A stretch of DNA of 64,000 nucleotides from Streptosporangium lutulentum (GCF_030811455.1 NZ_JAUSQU010000001.1:3038001-3102000); one strand, 5' to 3'. Counted from the stretch's first letter, positions 17,712 through 26,165 are shown. A program made the numbers and translations. Notes: generated from the sequence alone by a model not told the origin.

Positions 17712-18536
17712 ATGCCGGATTCGAGCGGAGCGTCGTGGCTGGGGCGCGGCAAGCTGGTACTGGGCATGATCCATCTGCCGCCGCTGCCCGGCACCCCGTA
17801 TCACGATGGGGGCGGCGTCGAGCCGATCGTGGAGCGCGCCGTCGCCTGCGCGCGGGCGCTCGTGGACGGCGGCGCGGACGGGTGCCTGATCCAGACCGTG
17901 GACCGGGTGTACGCCGCCGGAACGGACTCTGATCCGGCGCGGATCGCGGCCATGGCCCTCATCACCCGCGCCGTCGTGGAGACGGCCGGGCCCGAGTTTC
18001 GGATCGGGGCGCAACTGATGCGCAACGCCGTGCAGGCATCGCTGGCGGTGACGCAGGTCGCCGGCGGCCACTTCACCCGGGTCGGCGCGCTGGTCGGCGC
18101 GACGATGACCGCGGGCGGGCTGATGCAGGGCGACCCGCTCGCGGTGGCGGAGTACCGGAACAAGATCGGCGCACACGGCATCGCCCTGATCGCCGAGATC
18201 GAGTCGATGCACTTCTCCTGGTTCGGCGGCGGCAGGACGGTCGCCGAGGTCGCCGCGACCGCCTGGCAGGCCGGCGCGGACGCGGTCTCCCTGTGCCACC
18301 GCGACGACGACATCACCCTCGGCATGATCGCCGCCGTACGGGCGGCCTGCCCCGGGCTGCCGGTCATCCTGGCCGGGCACACCCATCACGGCAACGCCGC
18401 CCGCATGCTGGGATCAGCCGAGGGTGCGGACGGGGCGTTCGTCGGCACCTGCCTGGAGAGCGGAGGCTGGGGCGGCGTGATCGACAAGGACAAGGTGGCG
18501 GCGTACGTGGACATCGTGCGCTCCGCACAGCGGTAA
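17712..18536 (+). CDS. BtpA/SgcQ-family protein
   Basis: 274 residues of a TIM-barrel family whose members include BtpA (photosystem I biogenesis in cyanobacteria) and SgcQ (an enterobacterial sugar operon protein); no reaction is established. Family signatures are GMIHLPPLPGTP at the N-terminus, GADGCLIQ, QLMRNAV, FTRVGALVGATMTAGGL, a central EIESMHFSW, and HTHHGNA with FVGTCLE near the end. ATG 17712 is preferred because homology starts ten residues later and a purine-rich GGCGGAAGCGG lies upstream. The SIS gene follows 63 bases downstream, as in sugar-catabolic loci of actinomycetes, so a carbohydrate role is likely. Confidence 0.85.
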   Translation: MPDSSGASWLGRGKLVLGMIHLPPLPGTPYHDGGGVEPIVERAVACARALVDGGADGCLIQTVDRVYAAGTDSDPARIAAMALITRAVVETAGPEFRIGAQLMRNAVQASLAVTQVAGGHFTRVGALVGATMTAGGLMQGDPLAVAEYRNKIGAHGIALIAEIESMHFSWFGGGRTVAEVAATAWQAGADAVSLCHRDDDITLGMIAAVRAACPGLPVILAGHTHHGNAARMLGSAEGADGAFVGTCLESGGWGGVIDKDKVAAYVDIVRSAQR

Positions 18537-18599
18537 CCGAGACACCCAAGACTGAACGACGCCGGGCGCGGTGACGGTCGGCAGCAGAGGAAGGCGAGC

Positions 18600-19691
18600 A
18601 TGACGATGACCTCTCCCTCTCCCTACACGCTGGCGGAGATCCCCCGCCAAGTCGCGGCGCTGAGCGCGGACCTGCGCGCGTGCTACCCCGTGGTCGCCGA
18701 CGCCGTACGGCGACGGGCGAGCAAACAGGGGTGGGATGGCCTCTTGCGGGTGGTTGTGACCGGGAACGGCGACTCGCTGCACGCGGCGCTGGCCACCGAG
18801 ATGGCCTTCCACACCTTCGGTGGGGTGGCGTGCGAGCCGGTGAGCACGCTGCGCCTGCTGGAGTACGGCACCCCGTGGGAGCGCCGAACGGGAGTGCACA
18901 CGCTCGTGGTAGGCGTCTCCGCCTCGGGCGGCAACGCCCGGGTCGTCGACACGCTCGCACGCGCCGCCACGCAGGGCGCCTGGACGCTGGCCGTCACCTC
19001 GACCGCGGACAGCGCCGTGGCGCGGGCCGCCGAGCACGCGCTGGTGCTGCCCTTGACCGGATTACTGCCATGCCCGGGGATCCGCACCTTCCAGGCCAGC
19101 CTCCTGACGCTGTACATGGTCGCGATCGAGATCGGCCGGGCCCGCGGCCACCTCGGGGACCGCGAAGCCGACGACGCCGGAGCCGAGCTCGCCGCGGTGG
19201 CCGACGCCGTGGCGGCGACCGTCGACCTCGTACGGCACAGCTGCGCCCAGGTCGCCGAGCAGGTGGCCGGCTCCCCGATGATGCTGATGCTGGGCAGCGG
19301 CCCCGGGTACGGCAGCGCCCAGTTCACCGCCGCCAAACTCGTCGAGGCGGCCGGAGTGTTCGCCGCCGCCCAGGACCTCGAGGAGTGGGAGCACGTGGAA
19401 GTGCTGGCCCGCCCGCGAGACATGCCTACCGTGGTGTTCGCTCCGCCGGGCCGTACCAGGCAGCGGGCGCTGGCCGTGGCACGGCAGGCCCGCACCCTCG
19501 GCCGCACCGTGATCGCCGTCGGCGAGGACGGTGACAGCGAGCTCGCGGCGGCCGCCAGGACCCTGCTGCCGGTGGGCGGCGGAGTGCGTGAGGAGTTCTC
19601 ACCGCTGCTGGCGCAAGTGGCGGCCGGCTACCTAGCCGGTGAGATCGCCAGCCGGCTGGGGCGGGTGCCGTTCTCCACCAACCGGCCCTGA
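18600..19691 (+). CDS. SIS-domain protein (sugar isomerase / deglycase-like)
   Basis: 363 residues with two SIS (phosphosugar-binding) domains as in the GlmS isomerase half and AgaS/FrlB. In the first domain GNGDSLHAAL matches the phosphosugar-binding loop and GVSASGGNARVVDTLARA the Ser-rich loop. The second domain contains LMLGSGPGYGSAQFTAAKLVEA and a catalytic-like ...QDLEEWEHVE. The likely reaction is isomerisation or deamination of a phosphorylated amino sugar, inferred from fold only. It follows the BtpA gene and is probably in the same operon; ribosome binding site GGAAGGCGAG. Confidence 0.85.
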   Translation: MTMTSPSPYTLAEIPRQVAALSADLRACYPVVADAVRRRASKQGWDGLLRVVVTGNGDSLHAALATEMAFHTFGGVACEPVSTLRLLEYGTPWERRTGVHTLVVGVSASGGNARVVDTLARAATQGAWTLAVTSTADSAVARAAEHALVLPLTGLLPCPGIRTFQASLLTLYMVAIEIGRARGHLGDREADDAGAELAAVADAVAATVDLVRHSCAQVAEQVAGSPMMLMLGSGPGYGSAQFTAAKLVEAAGVFAAAQDLEEWEHVEVLARPRDMPTVVFAPPGRTRQRALAVARQARTLGRTVIAVGEDGDSELAAAARTLLPVGGGVREEFSPLLAQVAAGYLAGEIASRLGRVPFSTNRP

Positions 19692-20439
19692 CGGCGAGGG
19701 CCTAAGCTGTTCCGTTCTCGCCCTCTGGCTTACGTAGTAGGGCTGTGCTCGGGTGGGTCGTAGCTGAAGAGGTCGCCTGGCTGGCAGACGCGCACGTCGC
19801 ACAGCCGGATCAGCGTGGAGAAGCGGATCGCATCGGGAGAGATCACCGCCACCGTCCGCGCCTCCGTCCACGTGGTCACCGCCCGCGGCCACGGCGCCCA
19901 GCAGCGGCGCAAGCGCCTCGAATCCGCCAGGCGCAGGGGCCAGATGTATGCCGACCCGGCACGCACCGGGCAATCTGCCCCACCGAAGGACTCAGCAGAC
20001 GTACGCGGAACTCCATCAGCCAGAAAGGGCGGTGTCCGTGAACCCTATGGATGAGATCCGCCAAGGCGGCGAGTTCAAGACCAAGACGCGCGCCGAGCTT
20101 CCCGTCGTGGATGCGTTGCCGAGGAACCGCGTGCTCGTGATCGACACCGATCCGCAAGGTCAGGTCGCCGCGCCCCTGAAGCACTCCTACGACATGGCCA
20201 TCATCGACGTCGACCCGCACGGAAACATCGTTCCGTCCTTCACCACCGACATAGAGCCAACCCCCTCAGACTGAAACCCGCTCAGACCTGCTTAGACGAA
20301 TGGCGATCATCCATCCGGAGCACTCGCAGGAGGCCCTGCGGGCCGGCGCATAAGCCTGGTTGCCGCCGAAGGGGATGGGCGCACGGCCGCCCCCTGCATC
20401 TGGTGGGTCCTGGGGCGGGGATATTCAGGAGCGGACACT
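19692..20439. other. Intergenic region with one small doubtful ORF
   Basis: No strong gene. The + frame 19815-20054 is Arg-rich and probably spurious. The only plausible coding stretch is the 78-codon frame at 20038-20274. The last ~170 bases before the IS element at 20440 show nothing recognisable. Confidence 0.4.
20038..20274 (+). CDS. Small hypothetical protein with ParA-like motifs
   Basis: 78 residues from GTG 20038, behind an AAAGGGCGG ribosome binding site. The segment RVLVIDTDPQGQVAAPL matches the ParA/Soj strand that follows Walker A, and YDMAIIDVDPHGN resembles the ParA Walker B region. In a real ParA these are about 60 residues apart; here only seven residues separate them and the P-loop is absent. 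It may be a ParA remnant with an internal deletion or a chance resemblance. Confidence 0.35.
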   Translation: MNPMDEIRQGGEFKTKTRAELPVVDALPRNRVLVIDTDPQGQVAAPLKHSYDMAIIDVDPHGNIVPSFTTDIEPTPSD

Positions 20440-20492
20440 TTGGGCCACCCCGAGTTAGTTGGAGGCTCCGATACCTGGAAGGGTGAGGAGTT

Positions 20493-20810
20493 ATGGCACC
20501 ACCGAGGAAGTATGCCCCTGAGCTGCGGGAACGCGCTGTCCGTATGGTTTTCGAGCTGCGTGCGGCCGGTGAGGGGGCGGGCGTGCTGGCCCGGGTCGCA
20601 GACCAGCTCGGGGTGCACCGCGAGGCGCTACGGACCTGGGTGCGCCAGGCCGAGGTCGATGGCGGGAAGCGCCCGGGGACATCGACTTCTGACGCCCAGC
20701 GGATCACCGAACTCGAGCGTGAGAATCGCGAGTTGCGGCGGGCGAACGAGATCCTGAAGGCCGCCTCGGCGTATTTCGCCCGGGAACTCGATCCCAGACT
20801 GCCGCGCTAG
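20493..20810 (+). CDS. IS-W OrfA
   Basis: 105 residues: an HTH (ELRERAVRMVFELR, LGVHREALRTWVRQ) and a zipper-like helix (ITELERENRELRRANEILKA) typical of IS3 OrfA. ATG start behind GGTGAGGAG. It ends FARELDPRLPR, and the orfB frame overlaps its end in the -1 frame. Confidence 0.88.
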   Translation: MAPPRKYAPELRERAVRMVFELRAAGEGAGVLARVADQLGVHREALRTWVRQAEVDGGKRPGTSTSDAQRITELERENRELRRANEILKAASAYFARELDPRLPR

Positions 20811-21715
20811 TCGAGTTCATCGATACCCATCGCGAACGGTTCGGTGTGGAGCCGATCTGTGCCGTGCTGGAGTTCGCGCCGTCCACGTACTGGGCGGCGA
20901 AGAAACGGGAGTCGAATCCGTCGGCTCGTGCGGTCCGGGACGAAGAGGTGAAAAAGGAGATCCTGAAAGTGTGGAACGGCCCGGGACGTGGCCTATATGG
21001 GGCGCGGAAGGTGTGGGGCCAGCTCAACCGCCAGGGCGTCACGGTCGCCCGGTGCACGGTCGAGCGGCTGATGCGCGAGCTGGGCCTGTGCGGGGCGACC
21101 TGGTCGCGCAAACGGCCCCGGACCACCGTCCCCGGCGCCGATCGACCCGGTGACCTGCTGGAACGCAACTTCACCGCGGGCCGGCCGGACCTGCGATGGG
21201 TCGCGGACATCACCTATGTCGCCACCGCCTCCGGCTGGGTGTACACCGCGTTCGTCCAGGACCTGTACTCCCGTCGGATCGTCGGCTGGCAGGTCGCCGA
21301 CCACCTGGGCACCGATCTGGCACTCGACGCCCTGGAAATGGCGATCTGGGCGCGTGGAGGCGTCATCGATGACCTTGTTCACCATTCCGATAGAGGCGTT
21401 CAATATACTTCTATCCGCTACGCCGAACGGCTCGACCAGGTCGGTGCGGCTCGTTCTGTGGGCAGCAAAGGCGATTCGTATGACAATGCCGCTGCGGAGT
21501 CGCTCAACAGTCTCTACAAGAAGGAGCTAATCGAGTTCCATGGCGGCTGGAAAGGCGTCATGGATGTGACGATTTCCACCATGGAATGGGTTGCCTGGTA
21601 TAATTCTGAAAGGCTACATTCTTACTGCGGGAACGTTCCTCCGGCCGAGTACGAGGAGACGTTCCACCGATCAACCGCCGACGGCGGCCTGGCGATCGAG
21701 AACCAAGCGATCTAG
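20810..21715 (+). CDS. IS-W OrfB transposase (rve/DDE)
   Basis: About 300 residues. The conserved OrfB N-terminus VEFIDTHRERFGVEPICAVL lies in the -1 frame relative to orfA, so expression is likely by -1 frameshifting to an OrfAB fusion, or from a GTG at 20846. The DDE residues lie in WVADITYVATA, HHSDRGVQYTS and DNAAAESLNSLYKKE, and the C-terminus carries WYNSERLHSYCGNVPP. All catalytic regions are intact. Confidence 0.88.
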   Translation, partial: VEFIDTHRERFGVEPICAVLEFAPSTYWAAKKRESNPSARAVRDEEVKKEILKVWNGPGRGLYGARKVWGQLNRQGVTVARCTVERLMRELGLCGATWSRKRPRTTVPGADRPGDLLERNFTAGRPDLRWVADITYVATASGWVYTAFVQDLYSRRIVGWQVADHLGTDLALDALEMAIWARGGVIDDLVHHSDRGVQYTSIRYAERLDQVGAARSVGSKGDSYDNAAAESLNSLYKKELIEFHGGWKGVMDVTISTMEWVAWYNSERLHSYCGNVPPAEYEETFHRSTADGGLAIENQAI

Positions 21716-21797
21716 CCTCCAACTTCACCGGGGCGGCCCAAGAAGAAGACCAAGAATAGGCCGCCCGGCGAGAGCGCGTCCGGTGAGGGGTGCCAGG

Positions 21798-22221
21798 ATG
21801 CGGCTGTGCAGCGGACAGGTGGCCGAACGCGCCGGCGTCAACCTGCAGACGCTGCGTTACTACGAGCGCCGCGGACTGATCGCCGAACCGGCGCGCAGCC
21901 CAGGCGGGCACCGCACCTACCCGCCCGAGACCGTCACCCTGCTGACCGTGATCAAGGCCGCGCAGCGGCTCGGCTTTACCTTGGAGGAGGTGGCCGAGTT
22001 TCTCGACACCGGCCGGCGCGGTCACCCCACTCCCGACCTGCGCGAACGCGCTCAGGAAAAGATCGCCGAGGTGGACGCGCGGATCGCTGATTTGACCACC
22101 ATCCGGCGCGCTCAACGCGGTGGTCAGCGCCGGTTGCGACAGCCTGACCCACTGCACCTGCCCCGACTGTCCTCTGCCGTTTGCCGACCTGGCCACGAGC
22201 CGTACCCCTGAGGAGAACTGA
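21798..22221 (+). pseudogene. MerR-family metal-responsive regulator with a frameshift
   Basis: From ATG 21798: the MerR HTH (SGQVAERAGVNLQTLRYYERRGLI), then the dimerisation helix (KIAEVDARIADLTTIR). At about 22106 the frame fails; continuing in another frame gives ALNAVVSAGCDSLTHCTCP, then DCPLPFADLATSRTPEEN and a stop at 22221, the cysteine-bearing C-terminus expected of Hg/heavy-metal MerR proteins. One base appears to be missing near ATCCGGCGCGCTC. As sequenced, the protein ends in an unrelated tail at 22209-22211 without the metal-binding Cys cluster. The MerT-like gene starts six bases downstream. Confidence 0.8.
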
Positions 22222-22226
22222 CCGCA

Positions 22227-22562
22227 GTGAGCGTCCACCATGACCATCGCGCCCCCGCCGGGCCCGTCCCGGTGACCCTGCCTACTGTCGGCCGACAGCC
22301 TGGAGCGGCGGGCGACCCGGACGCCAACGGCGGCGGGCCACCGCTGCGCAGCAAGGTCACCGCCGCCCTGGCCGTACTGGCGTGCGCCGCATGCTGCGCG
22401 CTGCCGGTGCTGATCGGCGTCGGGCTGCTCGCCGGTGCCGGCGCCGCGCTGGCCGAACAGACGCTGCTGGCCGCCTCCAGACTACTGGTCGCCGCCGCGG
22501 CGGGCATGTGGTGGCTGCACCGCCGCCGCGCCTCGCGCGCGGCCGGAAGCTGCGGATGCTGA
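22227..22562 (+). CDS. MerT-like small Cys-containing membrane protein
   Basis: 111 residues from GTG 22227, behind GAGGAG inside the end of the merR frame. After a polar N-terminus of about 45 residues come two or three hydrophobic segments; the first begins [16 protein letters not shown], a paired-cysteine helix like that of MerT/MerC mercury importers. The last residues SCGC add a second Cys pair. Position directly behind a Cys-type MerR supports a role in metal (probably mercury) uptake or handling. No mercuric reductase (MerA) or lyase (MerB) is present in the window. Confidence 0.65.
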   Translation: MSVHHDHRAPAGPVPVTLPTVGRQPGAAGDPDANGGGPPLRSKVTAALAVLACAACCALPVLIGVGLLAGAGAALAEQTLLAASRLLVAAAAGMWWLHRRRASRAAGSCGC

Positions 22563-22647
22563 ACACCCGCCACGCTGCACCAGCCCCGGCAGCGACCCAG
22601 GTGGCCCGGCGAAGGGCCGGCTGCCGGGATGCGCTGTATTACCTGCC

Positions 22648-22887
22648 ATGACGATCGTCCGTTCCCTGGTGTTGTTCGCCCTGGCCGCACTCGCCGAGAT
22701 CGGCGGAGCCTGGCTGATCTGGCAAGGCATCCGCGAGCAGCGCAGTCTGGCCTGGGTCGGTGCCGGCGAGGCCGTCGAGATCGTGAACATCGGTAGCACC
22801 GCGATCTCCATCGCGGGCTGGACGGTCCGGGACGGCACGGCCGTGCGACACACCTTCGCGGCCGGCACGAGGCTGCCTGGTTGTTGA
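22648..22887 (+). pseudogene. Chimera: YnfA-family N-terminus joined to a lamin-tail domain fragment
   Basis: Residues 1-38 ([17 protein letters not shown], then [12 protein letters not shown]) match the start of YnfA/UPF0060 small membrane proteins, which normally have four helices and about 110 residues. After WVGAG the frame switches to [18 protein letters not shown] and [12 protein letters not shown], a lamin-tail (LTD) beta-domain segment, and stops after 79 residues. The two halves belong to different families, so this is a fusion made by an illegitimate or short-homology junction near base 22766. Function is unlikely. Confidence 0.7.
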
Positions 22888-22905
22888 TCCGCTGAGCGTT
22901 CTTTC

Positions 22906-23847
22906 TCAGGAAGCCGGGGCTCGTCTCAGGCCGCTCCGCCGCCGGGTCAAGGCAGCCGCGGCGGTGAAGGCCAGGGCCGCGCATCCGCACTGGGCGAGGG
23001 CGGTGGAGGTGGGCATCGACGGCAGGTCCCCGAGGTCGCCCAGGGCCGCCGCGGGCAGGAACAACAGCAGCGCCGCCCGCCGGCCCACGGCGGAGCGGCA
23101 CGCGCACCCGGCCGCCAGCGCGACCACGATCAGCCACGGCATCGGCTTCCAGCCCGTGCTGACGTGGTCGGCGATCGCCTCCACCCATCGCGCTTGCATG
23201 ATGGCCTTGCTGGCGGTGAGCCCCACCAGGGCGAGCGGCCCCCACAGCAGGAAAGCCCGCCGGGGAATGACCGTTATAGCGCGATACGCCGCGGGCGCGA
23301 AGGCGATGGCGACGGCCGCGAGTTGGGCCAGCAGGACCGGACCGTAGTTGGCTAACAACAGCGTGTCCAGATCCAGGAGGTAGGGGTGGTTGGCCTGGTA
23401 CAGCACGTACGCGACCATGCCCAGTACGGCGATCCATCGTCGGCCGAGCAGCACGGCCAGCGCGGGCAGGGCTGCGACCAGGGCCGGCTCGGTCAGGAAA
23501 CGGATCGAGCTCGGTTGCTCCAGGAAGGCCGCACCGTAACGCAGGGATTCGGCGAACCGCAGCGACACGGTCGCCACCTCGGCGACCAGCACCAGGAACG
23601 GCCACAGCGCCACGGCGACGGCCAACCCGTCGCGCCAGGCGCCCGCCGAGACCGCGCCGAAGGCCCGCCGGGCGTGCACCCGTGCCGCACCCCGCAGCAG
23701 GTCGGCCACGTCAGCCAGGTCCGGGCGGGTCTGTCCGGGCCGTGCCCCCGCCTGCAGCACTCCCATCATCTCCGCTTCGTGCCGCGCCCGGTGGTCGCGG
23801 GGATAGCAGGCCAGCAGCCGCCGGTAGCGGGCTTCGAGCGGGCTCAT
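22906..23847 (-). CDS. Multi-pass membrane protein paired with a PadR regulator
   Basis: 313 residues. A cytoplasmic N-terminus (SPLEARYRRLLACYPRDHR, HEAEMMGVL) typical of proteins encoded next to PadR regulators is followed by about seven or eight hydrophobic helices from residue 75 to the end. The start overlaps the padR stop (ATGA), so the two are co-translated. Function is unknown; such proteins are often called permease prefix or HAAS-type signalling proteins. Confidence 0.75.
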   Translation of the reverse strand: MSPLEARYRRLLACYPRDHRARHEAEMMGVLQAGARPGQTRPDLADVADLLRGAARVHARRAFGAVSAGAWRDGLAVAVALWPFLVLVAEVATVSLRFAESLRYGAAFLEQPSSIRFLTEPALVAALPALAVLLGRRWIAVLGMVAYVLYQANHPYLLDLDTLLLANYGPVLLAQLAAVAIAFAPAAYRAITVIPRRAFLLWGPLALVGLTASKAIMQARWVEAIADHVSTGWKPMPWLIVVALAAGCACRSAVGRRAALLLFLPAAALGDLGDLPSMPTSTALAQCGCAALAFTAAAALTRRRSGLRRAPAS

Positions 23848-24176
23848 GCCGTTCCTCCCAAGCCGATCGCGCGCAGGCGTGCGGTGGCCGCCTTGGCGTG
23901 CCTGCGCATCCGCTCGGCCTCCGCCGCCAGTCTCGCCGCACCGTCGCCGGTCAGCCGGTAGTAGCGGCGCACCCGGCCGTCGACGATCTCCTCTCGGTCC
24001 TCGGTGATCAGGCCCTCTTCCTGGAGTCGGTCGAAAGCGGCGTACAAGGTGCCGGCGCGCAGGCGAACCTGGCCGTCCGAGATGCGCTCCACGTCGGTGA
24101 TGACGCCGTATCCGTGTTGCGGACCGGCAGCTAGCGCGGTCAGGATCAGGAAAGTCGGCTCCTGCATCTGTCTCAT
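23844..24176 (-). CDS. PadR-family transcriptional regulator
   Basis: 110 residues with the PadR winged helix: PTFLILTALAAGPQHGYGV, GQVRLRAGTLYAAFDRLQ and GRVRRYYRLTGDGAARL, then a dimerisation helix. It is the first gene of a two-gene operon. A palindrome directly upstream of its start codon (24177-24198) is a good candidate for autorepression. Confidence 0.9.
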   Translation of the reverse strand: MRQMQEPTFLILTALAAGPQHGYGVITDVERISDGQVRLRAGTLYAAFDRLQEEGLITEDREEIVDGRVRRYYRLTGDGAARLAAEAERMRRHAKAATARLRAIGLGGTA

Positions 24177-24198
24177 GTGATCAATATATACCGATCAC
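24177..24198. promoter_or_regulatory. Candidate PadR operator
   Basis: The perfect inverted repeat GTGATC (24177-24182) and GATCAC (24193-24198), with a 10-base AT-rich spacer AATATATACC, lies immediately upstream of the padR start. Its position over the start region and its dyad symmetry fit autoregulation. The TATAT core could also supply the -10 element. Confidence 0.65.
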
Positions 24199-24228
24199 CT
24201 ACTTATGGGCGCGCGGCAGTCACAACCG

Positions 24229-24381
24229 TTGAGGCGTCAAGTTGGATCGCATGACGACGCCTCTGAGGGGCATGGACTGCTGCCCGTACTCGCGCTGGCG
24301 GTGGCGGTGGCGGTGAGCGGGTGCGGCGGCGCGCCGCCGCACCCGCTCGTCTCGCTATGCTTTCTTACCGCCAGTAGTTGA
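24229..24381 (+). pseudogene. Possible lipoprotein signal peptide remnant
   Basis: From TTG 24229 the frame encodes about 50 residues ending in LLPVLALAVAVAVSGCGG, a hydrophobic core and an SGC lipobox, followed by APPHPL and then an unrelated short tail and stop. The rest of a lipoprotein is missing; IS982 begins 20 bases later. The start has no strong ribosome binding site, so this is tentative. Confidence 0.3.
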
Positions 24382-24401
24382 TCACTGTGTTGCGACGACC
24401 C

Positions 24402-25386
24402 CTAGACGAGTAAGTCCGATGTCTGGGGCCGGTGACCGGGCATGAAGAGAGGGCGTTCAAGATCATGTTGTGACGCAAGACCTGAACACCCTCTTGACCG
24501 CACTATATGTGAAGATCGACGACAAGATCGGAGGAAGCCGATCGATGGGCAGGCCGCCGCTGCTCAGCGACTCCGAGCTCGTCTGCCTAGCGGTGGCCCA
24601 GGCGCTGCTCGGTCACCACTCCGAGGCCCGCTGGCTGCGCTTCGCCCGCACGCACCTGTCCGGCATGTTCCCGTACCTGCCGCAGCAGTCGGGCTACAAC
24701 AAACGCCTGCGCGCGGCATTGCCCCTGGTCAAGCAGATGATCCGGGAGCTGGCCACCGACAGCGACTTTTGGTTCGACAACCACTGGATCGTTGACTCCA
24801 CACCGGTGCCGTGCGGGATGTCGCGCCCAACCGTGCAGCGCTCGAACCTGGCCGGCTGGGCCGGCTATGGCTACTGCGCCTCACACTCCCGGTTCTTCTG
24901 GGGCCTGCGGCTGTATCTGGTGTGCACCCCGACCGGCATGCCGATCTTATGGGCGCTGGCCAACCCGAAGATCGGCGAGCGGGAGGTGCTGGCCGCGATG
25001 CTCGAGGTCGATGCCGGCCTGATCGCCGAACGCGAGGGCATTCTGCTCATCTGCGACAAGGGTTTCGCCTCCAAGCCTTTTGAGAAGGAACTCGCCGCCC
25101 ACGGCATCGACCTGCTGCGTCCCTCCCGCAAGCGGGAGAAACAGCGGCACGGCGAGCCAATGCTCAAGAAGGTCCGCCAGCTCATCGAGTCGGTCAACGA
25201 CACTCTCAAAGGCCAACTCGACCTGGAACAACACGGCGGACGGACCTTCGAGGGCGTCGCCGTCCGCGTCGCCCAGCGCATCCTGGCGATGGCCGCGGCA
25301 ATCTGGCACAACAACAAGACCGGAGCCCCGGTCACCCGCTCGCTGATCGCCTACGACCACTGATCACATCGGACTTACTCGTCTAG
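24402..25386 (+). mobile_element. IS982-family element, copy 1 (985 bp)
   Basis: Perfect 21-bp terminal inverted repeats starting CTAGACGAGTAAGTCCGATG. The element holds one transposase gene. An inverted copy of equal length lies at 26736-27720, and the only difference I found is one synonymous base in the transposase gene. No target duplication is visible at this copy. Confidence 0.92.
24470..25363 (+). CDS. IS982-family transposase
   Basis: 297 residues, GTG start. The catalytic Asp lies in WIVDSTPVPCG, followed by RSNLAGWAGYGYCASHSRFF, a signature of IS982 transposases. The second Asp lies in LLICDKGFASKPFE and the Glu in QLIESVNDTLKGQLDLEQHG. The gene is intact in both copies. Confidence 0.92.
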   Translation: MTQDLNTLLTALYVKIDDKIGGSRSMGRPPLLSDSELVCLAVAQALLGHHSEARWLRFARTHLSGMFPYLPQQSGYNKRLRAALPLVKQMIRELATDSDFWFDNHWIVDSTPVPCGMSRPTVQRSNLAGWAGYGYCASHSRFFWGLRLYLVCTPTGMPILWALANPKIGEREVLAAMLEVDAGLIAEREGILLICDKGFASKPFEKELAAHGIDLLRPSRKREKQRHGEPMLKKVRQLIESVNDTLKGQLDLEQHGGRTFEGVAVRVAQRILAMAAAIWHNNKTGAPVTRSLIAYDH

Positions 25387-25506
25387 AAGCGGGGCGGAAT
25401 CAAGGACACCGAAAGCGCCTCGATCCGCGACGCTGTTGTTGTGACCGCTTCCGTCCACTGACGGTCCCACGGCGCCCGTGTCGCCGTCCAGTTCGGAGTT
25501 TCGGCA

Positions 25507-26115
25507 GTGCTTTTTGATGTCACCCGCAGCGAACTCGTCGACGTCTTCGGCGAGGACCGTCTCACGACCCTGCCCTCCATCGCCTTTCCGCCCGCCGCCG
25601 CGGACACCGAGGGCGCCAGCCTCCTGCAGACCGTCGGCGTCCCCACCGGGACGCTCCGGCTGCGTGAGCCCGTCGAGGACTCCGGCCGCCTGCCCCTCGT
25701 CCAGGACGTCATTGACGTCGAGGACTTCGAGGACGCCTCGGAGGGCGCGGGCGAATGGCCCGTCATCGGCTGGTTGCTCAACGCCCACCTCGCCCTCGAC
25801 CCCGCTTCCGGAAAGGTGCACGCCTTGGACGCCGACGAGGAGATCGTGCGGGAACTCCATACGGACGTCTCCTCCCTCGTCCAGGTCGCCCTCCGGTTCC
25901 AGCGACTGCTGGAAGGGTTCACCTTCGGCGGCGGCGAGGAAGCCGACTTCGAGCGTCTGGAACGCGAGGTCGCGCTTATCCGTCAGGAGACGAGCGGCAT
26001 TGACCCGCTTCCCTTCCAGGACGACGAGACCGTCTGGTCGGTGGTCGGCGAGGAGATCGCCGCGGGCCGACGCTTCAAGGGCGACAGTCCGGGAGCCCGC
26101 TCGCTCTACGGGTGA
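25507..26115 (+). CDS. SUKH-4-type immunity protein
   Basis: 202 residues. FDVTRSELVDVFGEDRLTTL at the N-terminus, LQTVGVPTG, LALDPASGKVHALD in the middle and ELHTDVSSLVQVALRFQ after it match the SUKH-4 layout seen in actinomycete polymorphic-toxin immunity proteins. GTG start, with GGAG eight bases upstream. It lies between inverted IS982 copies, and no toxin or secretion-signal gene is adjacent, so it appears as an orphan immunity gene. A strong hairpin terminator follows. Confidence 0.8.
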   Translation: MLFDVTRSELVDVFGEDRLTTLPSIAFPPAAADTEGASLLQTVGVPTGTLRLREPVEDSGRLPLVQDVIDVEDFEDASEGAGEWPVIGWLLNAHLALDPASGKVHALDADEEIVRELHTDVSSLVQVALRFQRLLEGFTFGGGEEADFERLEREVALIRQETSGIDPLPFQDDETVWSVVGEEIAAGRRFKGDSPGARSLYG

Positions 26116-26130
26116 TCGCCGGCCGATGTC

Positions 26131-26165
26131 GCCCACGCACCGCGCGGTCTGCGCGGTGCGTGGGC
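26131..26165 (+). terminator. Hairpin terminator after the SUKH-4 gene
   Basis: A perfect 15-bp stem, GCCCACGCACCGCGC with GCGCGGTGCGTGGGC, a 5-base loop and a short T run after it. It lies 15 bases after the stop codon. Confidence 0.85.

Larger units (their letters stand above)
20440..21741 (+). mobile_element. IS3-family element IS-W (about 1302 bp)
   Basis: The terminal inverted repeats read inward TTGGGCCACCCCGAG and TTGGGCCGCCCCGGT, both continuing to AGTTGGAGGCT. No clear target duplication flanks them. The element contains orfA and orfB, both apparently intact. It is unrelated to IS-X and IS-Y at the protein level beyond shared family motifs. Confidence 0.85.
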
